Shown here: in pieces, positions 51,101 to 60,132 of the stretch | Numbering within the stretch: the first letter of the stretch is position 1 | How the letters are laid out: each line of letters begins with the position of its first letter | NCBI GenBank assembly: GCA_028871345.1 | Contig: JAGWNK010000009.1 | Span: 32,515 to 96,514 of the forward strand | Reading direction: 5' to 3' | DNA: 64,000 nucleotides | Origin: Alphaproteobacteria bacterium | GTDB lineage: Bacteria > Pseudomonadota > Alphaproteobacteria > Micropepsales > Micropepsaceae | The notes under the pieces: generated by a model | Databases searched by the model: none | What the model was told of the DNA's origin: nothing | Seen by the model: only the letters and a program-made list of their open reading frames with translations | Translations under genes and position numbers: made by a program

Positions 51101-54100
51101 GAGGGAGTACGGTCGGGCTTTCGCTCGGCGGTTCGGGCGGTGACGGTAGCTATGCGGCGGAAGCGCTGGTGCAAAGCGGCTTCGGTCGGGCCAACGCCGA
51201 CAACATATTCACATTCGGAGACAACTCGGCCGGCATCGTCGCCCAATCCATCGGCGGTGGCGGCGGCAACGGCGGCTTTGCCGTTTCGCTGTCCGGCTCG
51301 TTCAACGGCGGCAGCTCCGCTGCGGTAACGCTCGGGGGCAAGGGCGGCAACGGCGGCACGGCAGCTTTGGCGGAAGTCGACAGCATCGGTAAAATCACGA
51401 CTCTGGGCAACCTGTCCGACGGCATCATCGTGCAGTCGATTGGCGGCGGCGGCGGCAGCGGCGGATTCAGCGTTGCACTCTCCGCGGCGACGAGCGGCTA
51501 CGCGGGGGCTGTCGCGGTTGGTGGTTCGGGCGGAGCCGGCAACGACGCGGGCGCAGCGGTCCTCAACAGCGTCGGCGAGATCACGACCTACGGCCAACAG
51601 TCGACCGGCTTGTTCGCGCAGTCTGTCGGCGGCGGCGGCGGCAATGGCGGGTTTGCCGGGGCGGGCTCGTTGACCTTGGGAGCCGTGGGTGCGGCAGTCG
51701 GACTCGGCGGCAGCGGTGCCGGTGGTGGCAACGCGTCGACGGTCGACTTGACGAACAGCGGCGATGTGGCGACCTACGGAAATCAGTCGAGCGCGATCAT
51801 CGCGCAGTCGATCGGCGGCGGCGGCGGCAACGGCGGCTCAACCATCGGCTTGGCGGTCGGCGGACTTGGCAGCGCCTCTGTCGCGATCGGCGGCAGCGCG
51901 GGTGCAGGCGGTAGCGCCGATGATGTCGTCGTGACCTCGACCGGCAACTTGACGACCGGGATCGGCTATGCGGGCGGTGCGACGAGCAATGATGCATTCG
52001 GCATTCTCGCGCAATCCTTGGGCGGCGGCGGCGGCAATGGCGGCTTTGCGGGCTCTTTGTCGGCTGCAGGTGCTATCGGCGTCAGCGTTTCGGTGGGAGG
52101 CATGGGCGGAGCCGGTGGTTCAGCGGGCACCGTTGACGTCACCAGCATCGGCAACATCGCGACGGCCTTCGATAATTCCGGCGGCATTCTTGCACAATCA
52201 GTCGGCGGCGGCGGCGGCAACGGCGGCTTCAGCGTCGCACTGGCCGCCTCTGCTCAGATCGAAGACGTCGGCGGTGCGGCGGCGGTATCGGTGGGCGGTT
52301 TCGGCGGCGTCGCCAACGCGTCGTCGGACGTGACGGTAACGAGCACTGGGACAATTCTGACCCAAGGCTTCGATTCCTCGGCAATCTCGGCGCAATCCAT
52401 AGGCGGCGGCGGCGGCAACGGCGGCTTCAGCGTCGCGGGTGCGGCGAGCCTCGGCCAAGCCGGTATCGGCATTTCGGTCGGCGGCTTCGGTGCGGGCGGC
52501 GGCGATTCCGCTGCGGCGACAGTGAACAGCTATGGGGCCGGGTACGAGGTGATCCCGACAGCGGACTCCGTCACGATCGAAACGGACGGCATGCAATCCA
52601 ACGGCATCCTCGCCCAATCACTGGGCGGCGGCGGCGGCAATGGCGGATTCTCGGTCGCGGGCGCGTTCGCTGCAGATGGCGGCGCCGTGGCCCTCTCGGT
52701 GGGCGGATTTGGTGCGGGCGGCGGCTCGTCGAGCACCGTCGATGTCACCAGCTACAACAACATTCTGACGCGCGGTTTCGCGTCGAACGCCATCTCGGCG
52801 CAGTCGATCGGTGGCGGCGGCGGCAACGGCGGCTTCGCGGCCTCCGTTTCGGCGGGCTCTGAGTTCGCCGGCTCGGTCGCGGTGGGAGGCTTTGCGCTCA
52901 GCGGCGGCGGCAATGCCGGGATGGTGACAGCGAACAGCTTCGGTATCCTTGAGACGCAGGGAACTGGCGCCAACGGCATCCTCGCGCAATCGATCGGCGG
53001 CGGCGGCGGCAACGGGGGCTTCGCCTTGTCCGGCGCGTTCACACTGGGCAGCGCTGGCGTGTCGGCCAGTCTGGGCGGCTTCGGTTCGAATGGTGGCGCC
53101 GGCGCCGACGTGATCGTCAACAGCAATGTCGGGACGAGTCTGGTCGACAATGTCGCGACGATCCAAACGTCGGGCGAAAGCGCGAACGGCATCGAGGCGC
53201 AGTCGATCGGCGGCGGCGGCGGCAACGGCGGTTTCTCGGGCGGCTTCACCGCCACGGCGGGTGCCGTGGCGTCCATGACCTTCAGCGTCGGCGGCTTCGG
53301 CGGCGCAGGCAACTCGGCCGGCTCGGTGGCCGTCACCAGCGTCGACAACGTGCTGACGGCTGCTGACGGCTCCAATGGCATTCTCGCGCAGTCCATCGGC
53401 GGCGGCGGCGGCAACGGCGGTTTCAGTTTTGCCGGCACGCTGTCTGTTCCGGATGGCAACAGCCTGAGCCTGTCGGCGTCCCTGGGCGGATTCGGCGGTT
53501 CCGGCGGCAACGCGGGCTTCGTGTCCGTCGATTCGACCGGGCTCATCACGACGACCGGATTGGAGGGCAATGGCGTGGTCGCCCAATCGCTCGGCGGCGG
53601 CGGCGGCAACGGCGGCGTCAGCGTTGCGAGCACCTTCAACTTCGCAAGCGGAAATAATGTGCCTTCGATCACCGCCTCCGTTGGCGGCTTCGGCGGTTCG
53701 GGCGGAGCAGGCGGCGATGTGGACGTGACGCGCAACGGCGCGATCATGACCACGGGCGAGCAGGCGGTTGGCATTATTGCCCAATCGATCGGCGGCGGCG
53801 GCGGCAATGGCGGCGTCAGCATTGCGGGTTCCATCGGTGGGCCCGATGCCAAGCAGATTACGGCCTCGGTCGGAGGATTCGGGGGTGCCGGCAGCGAAGC
53901 TGGTAACGTCATGGTGCGGAATACGGGGGCCATCACCACCGGTGCGATCGTCATGGAGGAAATTCAGATCGCCCAGCCGGGTCGTGTGTTCATCACGGTA
54001 CCCGTCGAGTACGGCTATGCCTCGCACGGCATTCTGGCGCAGTCCATCGGCGGCGGCGGCGGCAATGGCGGCTTCGCCTTTTCGGGTTCGATCGGTCCGA

Positions 54101-57100
54101 CGGGTGAGGGGACCAGCCTCAATCTCGGCGTCACGGTCGGCGGATTCGGCGGTGGCGGCGGCCTCGCGGGCGATGTCGATGTCGGCAATGATGGTCTCAT
54201 CACGACTTACGGCGCGAACGCCGATGGCATCGCGGCGCAGTCCATCGGCGGCGGCGGCGGCAACGGCGGCGGCGCGCTCACCGGTCAGATCGCAGCCGGC
54301 GATCCGCAATCGGGCGGCCGGTCGATCAATATCGGTGTCACTGTCGGTGGCTTCGGTGGCGACGGCAATCTTGGCGGCAATGTCGTGATTGAACAGTCCG
54401 GCGGCATCCGCACTTACGGCGCGGGCTCGAACGGCATTCTGGCGCAATCGATCGGTGGCGGCGGCGGCAACGGCGGCGGGGCCAATACGTTGTCCCTGCA
54501 GCTGGCGACCTCATGCACCTTCACAATCCCCGGCGCGCCCCAGATCGGCAATTGCCAGAGTCCCAAGAGCAGCAGCGCCAACGTACAAGTTGATGTCGGC
54601 GGCTTCGGCGGCACTGGCAACAACGCGGGTACCGTCGAGGTCACAAACCACAGCTTCATCATAACCTCCGGCAGCACGGCGTCAGGCATTATGGCGCAGT
54701 CGATCGGCGGCGGCGGCGGCAACGGCGGTCAGGCAATCATGGGCCTGAGCGGGATGTTCCAGGGTGCGGACTACGTCGATATCGGCACGACGCTGGCGAC
54801 GCTTCCCATCGGTCTAACCGGCATTACGACCGGGTTCGGCAAGATCACGGTCGGCGGCTTCGGCGGTGCGGCCGGCGACGGCTCGACCGTTACGGTCACC
54901 AACGAAGGCGTGATCTCCACGTCAGGCGATACTTCGTACGGTATCGAGGCGCAGTCGGTCGGCGGCGGCGGCGGCAATGGCGGCAACGCATCGTCGGGCG
55001 TCACCGGTCTCGCCAGCGTCGGCGGCTTCGGCGCGGCGAGCGGCGCCGGCGGGGATATCACCGTAACGAACAGCCTGGGCGCAAATATCGTTACCACGGG
55101 TCTGGCATCCGACGCGATCTTCGCCCAGTCTATTGGCGGTGGCGGCGGCAATGGCGGCGCGGCGGGAGCGCTGCTTGCGCTCGGCGGTTTCGGCGGCGCA
55201 TCCGGCAACGGCGGTGCCGTAGATGTGGAGAACAATGCTTCGTTGCAGACGTCCGGCGATACAGCGATCGGCATTCTGGCCCAATCGATCGGCGGCGGCG
55301 GCGGCAACGGCGGCGGCACGGGTCTGTCCGGCATTGCTGTCGGCGGCTTTGCCGGCGTGCTGGGCTCCATCGGCAACGGCGGCGACGTCACCGTGGATAA
55401 TGCGGCGACGGCGACCATCCTGACCTTGGGCTTCGGGTCTCACGGCATTGAGGCGCAATCCGTCGGCGGCGGCGGCGGCAATGGCGGCGGCAGCACGCTC
55501 GTGGCGGCTGTCACGGTCGGCGGTCACGGCGGCAGCTCCGGCGACGGAGGGCATGTGCAGATCTTCAACCATGGCCTTGTCGAGACCGATGGCGACGATT
55601 CCTACGGCCTGTTCGGCCAGAGCGTCGGCGGCAGCGGCGGCAACGGCGGCGGTTCGATCGTCTCGGCGGTGACCGTCGGAGGATATGGCGGTTCTAGCGG
55701 CAATGGTGGTGAAGTCGATATTGCCAACACGAACACAATCCTGACGCTGGGCCAGGGTTCGGATGCCATCAACGCCCTGTCCATCGGCGGCGGCGGGGGT
55801 AATGCCGGAGGTCACGGCGAGTCCTTGCTGGACGGCGGCCTTGGCCTTGGACTGCTCGTATCGGTCGGCAGCAACGGCGGCGGCGGCGGCAACGGCGGCA
55901 TTGTCGATGTCGTCAACTCCGGCCTGCTCGAAACGGTCGGCGACACGGCGGCCGCGATCCGGGCGCTGTCGATCGGCGGCGGCGGCGGCAATGGCGGGCG
56001 CGCCATCGGTACGATTGCGGTGGGCGGCAACGGCGGCGCGGCCGGCGACGGCGGCGACGTAACGGTAACGAACAACGCCGGTGGCGTGATCTGGACACAG
56101 GGAATTCTGGCCGACGGCATCTTCGCCCAGTCTGTGGGCGGCGGCGGCGGCATCGGCGGCGGCGCCTGGAGTGCGGATGTCATCGGCTTCTCCGTCAGCG
56201 TCGGCGGTTCCGGGGTGGGTGGCGGCGCGGGTGGCGCGGTGCTCGTGGACAACTACGCGCAGGTGCGCACCGGTGGCCTCGGATCCGACGCCATCTTTGC
56301 GCAGTCGATCGGCGGGGGCGGCGGCGACGGCGCCGTCGCCGGCAGCTTCAGCACGCAGATCCTGGGAATCACGCCCTCTGTTGCGGTGGCGATCGGCGGA
56401 AATGGCGGCGTGGGCGGCAACGGCGGCAGCGTGACCGTGAACAACCGGGCAACCGGCTCGATCGTCAGCAATGGCGCCTATTCGACGTCGGTCTTTGCGC
56501 AATCCGTTGGAGGCGGCGGAGGCGTTGGCGGTTATGCGATGGCTGTGGCATCCCCGCTTTCGGGAACCGTGACGATAGCGCTGGGCGGCAGTAGTGCGGC
56601 CGGAGGCGACGGCGGCGACGTCGCCGTCACAAATGACGGCCAGATCGTCATCAATGGTAAGGACTCCGTGGGCATCATGGCCCAGTCCCTCGGCGGCGGC
56701 GGTGGAGTTGCATCCGCCGCGCTGGGCGTCGGCTCGGAAACCGTCGAGATCGGCGGTCAGACCGGCGCCATCGGCATGGGCGGCAACGTGACGGTTGCGA
56801 ACAGCGGGTCGATCACCATCAACGGCAATAATTCGATCGGCATTTTCGCGCAATCGGTCGGCGGCGGCGGCGGCATGGTGATGCCGGGCGGCGGCGTCAC
56901 GGCTGTGCTGACGCAATCGGGCGGCACCGGTGACGGCGGAGCTGTGACCATCGATAACACAGCGGGTTCGATTGTGATCAACGGCGCCAACAGCATCGCC
57001 ATGTACCTGCAGAGCGTCGGCGGCGGCGGCGGTGCCGTCGGCCTCAATGCCGATCCTCCGGGACAGATCGGCGCCTTCCTGTTCTCGAATACGGCGGGTG

Positions 57101-59163
57101 GAACGGGCGCGGCTTTGTCGACGACGGTTAATCAGACAGGCAATCTCATCGCAACCGGCGCCAATTCGATCGCTCTCGTCGGTCAAAGCAGCGCGTTGGG
57201 AGGCAACGGCGATATCGTCCTCAATATCCAGAACCCAACAGGAGGTCGCAGCCTGATCCTCGGCGGCCGCGGGACGGTTGATCCAAAGAGCGGCGTCGGA
57301 GTGGAGATTCTCGACGGGGCCGACAACGTGCTCAACAATGCCGGCGTCATCTCGAGTCTACCGACGATAACGGGTACGGTGGTCGCCGTGTCCGACAACG
57401 ACGGGACTTTCACGGTGAGTTCCGCGGGCGGCTCGCTTTCGACGGTTTCCGGTATCGGCGGGTACGCCGTGATTGCCACGGACGCGAACACCACGATCAA
57501 CAACACTGGCCTGCTCGTCGGGTCAGTGGATCTGGGACTTGCTGGCGTCAACGCCATCAACAATGAGCAGAACGCCGTGTTCGATGCCGGAGCGGTCGTG
57601 ATTGTGGGAGCAGGCAACATGGTCGCGAATGCGGGTCTGCTGTCGCCGGGCGCCTACAACAACGTCTCCACAACGGCAATAACGGGAAACCTCGAGCAGA
57701 CCTCGACAGGAACCTACGGACTCGACGTCAATCTTCAGGGACCGTCGAGCGACCAAGTCAACATCAGCGGAACGGCGGCCATGTCCGGCTTCGTGCTCGC
57801 CAATCTTGTCAATCCGCTGACCGCGCCGGGTTATGCGGTGCCGGGCACCCACAACCTCGTGATTCTCGATGCCGCGGGCGGTGAGGCGCATTCCAATCTG
57901 ACGCTGCAGGCCTTCCAGACGGCCGTGGCTCGCTACTCGCTCGCTTATCCCAACGCAACGGACATCGATCTTGCGTATGTGATCGACTATTCACCGTCGG
58001 GCCTGACGCCGAACGAGCACTCGGTGGGCGACACCGTCAATCTGATCCAGACAGCGCAAGGTTCACCGGCGTTCCGGCCGATTGCCACCAACCTGTTCTA
58101 TCTTCCCGATGTTGCGACTCTGGCGGCGGCGTATGATTCACTTTCCGGCGAAGGTATCTCGGCGGTGCAACAGGTCGCGTTCGATGCCGACGGGCAATTC
58201 CTGACGGCGGTCGGCAATCAGACGCAGGAATGGATGTCTGCGCCGCCGCGTTCGATGGATCACGCGTGGCGGCTGTGGATGTCTCTCTATGGCGGTGGTG
58301 CGACCTACCAGGGCGATTCTGCCATCGGCTCGGCCAAGGTCGCCGATTCGTCCTATGGAGGCGCGTTCGGCGCCGATTATCAGATCGACGTGAGCGCAGT
58401 GATTGGTGCCGTCATAGGCGGCAGCGTCTCCTCGTTCAACGTTCGGGAGCGGTCGACACGAGGCATCGTCGATGCCTTCCATGTGGGCGCCTATGGTGCG
58501 TGGCGCAGCGATGAATTCTATGCCAGCGGCATCGTGCTGTACGATGTGTTCAATAATTCCGAGAAGCGGTTGGGGCGGATCCCGAGCGTAGTTCTGCCCG
58601 CGGCGCTGTTCATTGACGGCCCGTACACGGTGCCGGGATTCACCGAGAACCTCGAGGGGCATTTTGGGTCGTCTTCGTTCAGCGGCCGGTTCGAAACCGG
58701 CTACCGCAACGACCTCGGTCCGTTGCGGGCAACGCCCTTTATCGGGATGGATTTCGGGGCGCTATCCGTGAACGGCTTTACGGAATCGAATGCCGGCCTG
58801 CCGAGCGTCATCGGCTTGAGTTTCGCCGATCGCAACGTCACGTCGCTGCCGGGCTATCTGGGCATGATGTTCGATGCCAGGACGGAGCTGGGGGCTGACG
58901 ATGTCCTGGGCTCATGGGTTAAGGCGGCATGGAAACACGAGTTCGAGAGCACAGAGCGCGCGGTCGAGAGTTCATTCATTTCGGCTCCCGGTTTTGCCTT
59001 CACAGCGCAGGGCGCCCGCCCGCCGCGCGACGCGGCGGCGTTGGACGCCGGTGTCAGGCTGATGCTTTCGGGGAACCTGTCGATCTCCGCCGGATTCACC
59101 GGTCAATTTGGCGCGGGCAGCTCGAACTACGCAGGGACAGGAGTGATCAAGTTCGAGTGGTGA
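48148..59163 (+). CDS. Giant Gly-rich repeat autotransporter adhesin-like protein, 3671 residues
   Basis: An extended N-terminus precedes a signal peptide core VIAALAIAAAFFFSAPPAQA (about residues 58-77). The passenger holds about 41 copies of the motif xGIxAQSIGGGGGNGG (the last few degenerate), plus four looser N-terminal variants with GGNGGN. Each copy heads a unit of roughly 60-80 residues with TVTNSG-like strands, consistent with a very long right-handed beta helix. From about residue 3090 the repeats give way to a linker. The last 280 or so residues form an autotransporter beta barrel (from RSMDHAWRLWMSLYGGG) ending in the terminal aromatic GVIKFEW. The passenger should be exported through the outer membrane, perhaps for adhesion or aggregation. 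Met at 48193 is another possible start. Cys residues are nearly confined to the N-terminus. Confidence 0.93.
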   Translation: MSFLRGAGRASGCHAMANRGLSKISSRSTRSTACSEARPWVPILVRGIARRLDVRRSVIAALAIAAAFFFSAPPAQAGCVQSGTTMDCTGDQAGALLDYNTNAGINTLNVNSLTGLGGPDLIRLAGTGSASGNGSNAIYTCTGLCTITINADQSWSCVPQYDSHSNPLGVCNAGTASAGPSGNSGPQVLVNVNAPTSAPITIGLNQTAVAVVGWSQGSNGGNGGNAYVFGSAGDGGNGADGGTVAVNFTGVIPSGSHGGILALSQGGNGGNGGSAYVIGGSAGSGGLGGYGGQATANFNGGSITTTGKGNVGVLAISQGGNGGNAGGGGGLVYVGGGGNAAGQAGQAEVYTAVGTTITTYGDFAHGVAVMSLGGGGGSGSGGFGLLYSGGGSGSTGGNGGAAIVDANGSITTSGEHAHGILAQSIGGGGGSADTTAGAIALGGSGGPGGSGGAVTVRNTGTIITNGFGSNSIEAQSIGGGGGNGANSGGLFSMGGDGSGTTIGGTVSVTNSGVLETYSSSASGILAQSIGGGGGNGGTSGGLFSFGGSGGSGADGGTVTVTNSGDILTGIDAGTAASPGILAQSIGGGGGNGGGSVSAGAGLAVAFGGQGGMAGSGSSVYVMLDNANAAQATGYDITTFGDTSSAIVAQSIGGGGGNGGFAVAASASPTFSVALGVGGNGGAGGGAGIVEVDTKGALTTYGLSSNGILAQSIGGGGGNGGFSVAASVSTGASLSLGLGGSGAAGGGASDVAVSSFSDITTLGDNSYGILAQSIGGGGGNGGFSVAASGGTLGVSVGVGGSGGAGGNAANVGVASLGNFVTTGDNATVIAAQSIGGGGGNGGFSVAGSIGAGGASVSVGGSGADGGYSGIASLDSSGYVVTAGDNSIGLLAQSLGGGGGNGGFSASASISVMGSAAVGVGGSGGGGQHANSASVYADGAGYDISVGGYGGGWTLVTEGANATGIEAQSIGGGGGNGGFAGTLALSGGSTVGLSLGGSGGDGSYAAEALVQSGFGRANADNIFTFGDNSAGIVAQSIGGGGGNGGFAVSLSGSFNGGSSAAVTLGGKGGNGGTAALAEVDSIGKITTLGNLSDGIIVQSIGGGGGSGGFSVALSAATSGYAGAVAVGGSGGAGNDAGAAVLNSVGEITTYGQQSTGLFAQSVGGGGGNGGFAGAGSLTLGAVGAAVGLGGSGAGGGNASTVDLTNSGDVATYGNQSSAIIAQSIGGGGGNGGSTIGLAVGGLGSASVAIGGSAGAGGSADDVVVTSTGNLTTGIGYAGGATSNDAFGILAQSLGGGGGNGGFAGSLSAAGAIGVSVSVGGMGGAGGSAGTVDVTSIGNIATAFDNSGGILAQSVGGGGGNGGFSVALAASAQIEDVGGAAAVSVGGFGGVANASSDVTVTSTGTILTQGFDSSAISAQSIGGGGGNGGFSVAGAASLGQAGIGISVGGFGAGGGDSAAATVNSYGAGYEVIPTADSVTIETDGMQSNGILAQSLGGGGGNGGFSVAGAFAADGGAVALSVGGFGAGGGSSSTVDVTSYNNILTRGFASNAISAQSIGGGGGNGGFAASVSAGSEFAGSVAVGGFALSGGGNAGMVTANSFGILETQGTGANGILAQSIGGGGGNGGFALSGAFTLGSAGVSASLGGFGSNGGAGADVIVNSNVGTSLVDNVATIQTSGESANGIEAQSIGGGGGNGGFSGGFTATAGAVASMTFSVGGFGGAGNSAGSVAVTSVDNVLTAADGSNGILAQSIGGGGGNGGFSFAGTLSVPDGNSLSLSASLGGFGGSGGNAGFVSVDSTGLITTTGLEGNGVVAQSLGGGGGNGGVSVASTFNFASGNNVPSITASVGGFGGSGGAGGDVDVTRNGAIMTTGEQAVGIIAQSIGGGGGNGGVSIAGSIGGPDAKQITASVGGFGGAGSEAGNVMVRNTGAITTGAIVMEEIQIAQPGRVFITVPVEYGYASHGILAQSIGGGGGNGGFAFSGSIGPTGEGTSLNLGVTVGGFGGGGGLAGDVDVGNDGLITTYGANADGIAAQSIGGGGGNGGGALTGQIAAGDPQSGGRSINIGVTVGGFGGDGNLGGNVVIEQSGGIRTYGAGSNGILAQSIGGGGGNGGGANTLSLQLATSCTFTIPGAPQIGNCQSPKSSSANVQVDVGGFGGTGNNAGTVEVTNHSFIITSGSTASGIMAQSIGGGGGNGGQAIMGLSGMFQGADYVDIGTTLATLPIGLTGITTGFGKITVGGFGGAAGDGSTVTVTNEGVISTSGDTSYGIEAQSVGGGGGNGGNASSGVTGLASVGGFGAASGAGGDITVTNSLGANIVTTGLASDAIFAQSIGGGGGNGGAAGALLALGGFGGASGNGGAVDVENNASLQTSGDTAIGILAQSIGGGGGNGGGTGLSGIAVGGFAGVLGSIGNGGDVTVDNAATATILTLGFGSHGIEAQSVGGGGGNGGGSTLVAAVTVGGHGGSSGDGGHVQIFNHGLVETDGDDSYGLFGQSVGGSGGNGGGSIVSAVTVGGYGGSSGNGGEVDIANTNTILTLGQGSDAINALSIGGGGGNAGGHGESLLDGGLGLGLLVSVGSNGGGGGNGGIVDVVNSGLLETVGDTAAAIRALSIGGGGGNGGRAIGTIAVGGNGGAAGDGGDVTVTNNAGGVIWTQGILADGIFAQSVGGGGGIGGGAWSADVIGFSVSVGGSGVGGGAGGAVLVDNYAQVRTGGLGSDAIFAQSIGGGGGDGAVAGSFSTQILGITPSVAVAIGGNGGVGGNGGSVTVNNRATGSIVSNGAYSTSVFAQSVGGGGGVGGYAMAVASPLSGTVTIALGGSSAAGGDGGDVAVTNDGQIVINGKDSVGIMAQSLGGGGGVASAALGVGSETVEIGGQTGAIGMGGNVTVANSGSITINGNNSIGIFAQSVGGGGGMVMPGGGVTAVLTQSGGTGDGGAVTIDNTAGSIVINGANSIAMYLQSVGGGGGAVGLNADPPGQIGAFLFSNTAGGTGAALSTTVNQTGNLIATGANSIALVGQSSALGGNGDIVLNIQNPTGGRSLILGGRGTVDPKSGVGVEILDGADNVLNNAGVISSLPTITGTVVAVSDNDGTFTVSSAGGSLSTVSGIGGYAVIATDANTTINNTGLLVGSVDLGLAGVNAINNEQNAVFDAGAVVIVGAGNMVANAGLLSPGAYNNVSTTAITGNLEQTSTGTYGLDVNLQGPSSDQVNISGTAAMSGFVLANLVNPLTAPGYAVPGTHNLVILDAAGGEAHSNLTLQAFQTAVARYSLAYPNATDIDLAYVIDYSPSGLTPNEHSVGDTVNLIQTAQGSPAFRPIATNLFYLPDVATLAAAYDSLSGEGISAVQQVAFDADGQFLTAVGNQTQEWMSAPPRSMDHAWRLWMSLYGGGATYQGDSAIGSAKVADSSYGGAFGADYQIDVSAVIGAVIGGSVSSFNVRERSTRGIVDAFHVGAYGAWRSDEFYASGIVLYDVFNNSEKRLGRIPSVVLPAALFIDGPYTVPGFTENLEGHFGSSSFSGRFETGYRNDLGPLRATPFIGMDFGALSVNGFTESNAGLPSVIGLSFADRNVTSLPGYLGMMFDARTELGADDVLGSWVKAAWKHEFESTERAVESSFISAPGFAFTAQGARPPRDAAALDAGVRLMLSGNLSISAGFTGQFGAGSSNYAGTGVIKFEW

Positions 59164-59334
59164 GTGCTCCGCACACGTTTCCGGCGTGGCGCATATGACA
59201 GGTCGTTTTCCAGGGCGTCCGTGCAAGAAGCGGACGCAACCGGTCGAGCTGCCTGGGTCGAATTCTGAGCCTGGCGAGGCTATCTCCGGGGCTTCGTCAC
59301 AAGCCGATGACCGGACTCCTGAACAGGCGATGGA

Positions 59335-59952
59335 TTATTTCTGCCCAGGCATAGTCGAGACGGGATTGGGACACTTGAGCATTCGGATCAATTGTCGGCC
59401 GATCTCGGAGGCTGTCTTTCCGTCCTTGGCATACCAGAATTTCGTTCCGTTCAGCGCGGCGAGGAGGTGAAGCCGGAAGACTTTGGCGTCGATATCTGGA
59501 TCGAGCCCGAGCTCGCCGACCAGTACCTTGAAGATGCCCTCGTAAGCGTCGCGCTGAGCGGTCAATTGGCTGCGCACATCAGCAAGTGCCGCAGGAAAGA
59601 TCGGTGCGATGACGCCGACAAAGGGGCTGTCCCCATTCAGCACTTCACAATGTGCCGCCGCCGCCCTTTCGAGACGCTCCCAAGGGTCGTCGATGCCCTG
59701 GATGGCTTGGCGGACCGTCTCAATCATCAATTGAACGGCGGCGCCGTGCACCGCCACGAAGAGCGCCTCCTTTGACTCGAAATGGTAATAGATCGAACCG
59801 ACGAGAATGCCCGCCTCGGCGGCCACGTCGCGCATGTTGGCTCCATGGAAACCGCAGGCACTGAATTGCCGTGCCGCCGCCTCCAATATTTTGCGATGCG
59901 TTTTTCCGGCCGGCTGGTCATCGCCCAGGTCGGGGAGTTTGGTCGCTTTCAA
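59335..59952 (-). CDS. TetR-family transcriptional regulator
   Basis: The 205-residue protein has the N-terminal TetR helix-turn-helix: KILEAAARQFSACGFHGANMRDVAAEAG, then VGSIYYHFESKEALF as the recognition helix and its continuation (about residues 20-65). The remainder is the all-helical ligand-binding and dimerisation domain, of normal length. It is divergent from the acyl-CoA dehydrogenase gene, and an inverted repeat overlaps the promoter between them. It therefore probably represses the downstream acyl-CoA pathway until an acyl-CoA or fatty acid ligand binds. Confidence 0.9.
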   Translation of the reverse strand: MKATKLPDLGDDQPAGKTHRKILEAAARQFSACGFHGANMRDVAAEAGILVGSIYYHFESKEALFVAVHGAAVQLMIETVRQAIQGIDDPWERLERAAAAHCEVLNGDSPFVGVIAPIFPAALADVRSQLTAQRDAYEGIFKVLVGELGLDPDIDAKVFRLHLLAALNGTKFWYAKDGKTASEIGRQLIRMLKCPNPVSTMPGQK

Positions 59953-59998
59953 TGCCTCAACCTCCTTCGTCGGCCAGCGCTTTGGCCTTCACTGCCCA

Positions 59999-60043
59999 TT
60001 GCAGATCAGTCTCATTTCGTCTATAATCTAACAAACGCTTGTT
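59999..60043 (+). promoter_or_regulatory. Promoter and candidate TetR operator before the acyl-CoA dehydrogenase gene
   Basis: A perfect -10 box TATAAT (60022-60027) lies 17 bases after TTGCAG (59999-60004), reading rightward. AACAA (60030-60034) and TTGTT (60039-60043) form an inverted repeat around ACGC just after the -10 box, at the expected transcription start. A repressor bound there would block the promoter. The TetR regulator encoded next door is the obvious candidate. Confidence 0.55.
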
Positions 60044-60132
60044 CAAATTCCAAGACCAAGGCACTGATTCCCAGTGGTTTTTTCGTGAGCGGCGTCGATT
60101 GGCCGCGCAACAGAAAAGGACAGCGTAACCCC

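Noticed and set aside
48780..57050. Possible CRISPR or satellite array from the regular GGC repeats
   Set aside because: The period is irregular, the units encode a continuous protein with signal peptide and beta barrel, and the spacers are coding.
52618..57186. Long open frames (609 and 754 codons) on the minus strand of the autotransporter gene
   Set aside because: They arise because GGC/GGT-rich repeats have few stops on the opposite strand. The composition is Ala/Arg low-complexity and no start signals or domains are present.
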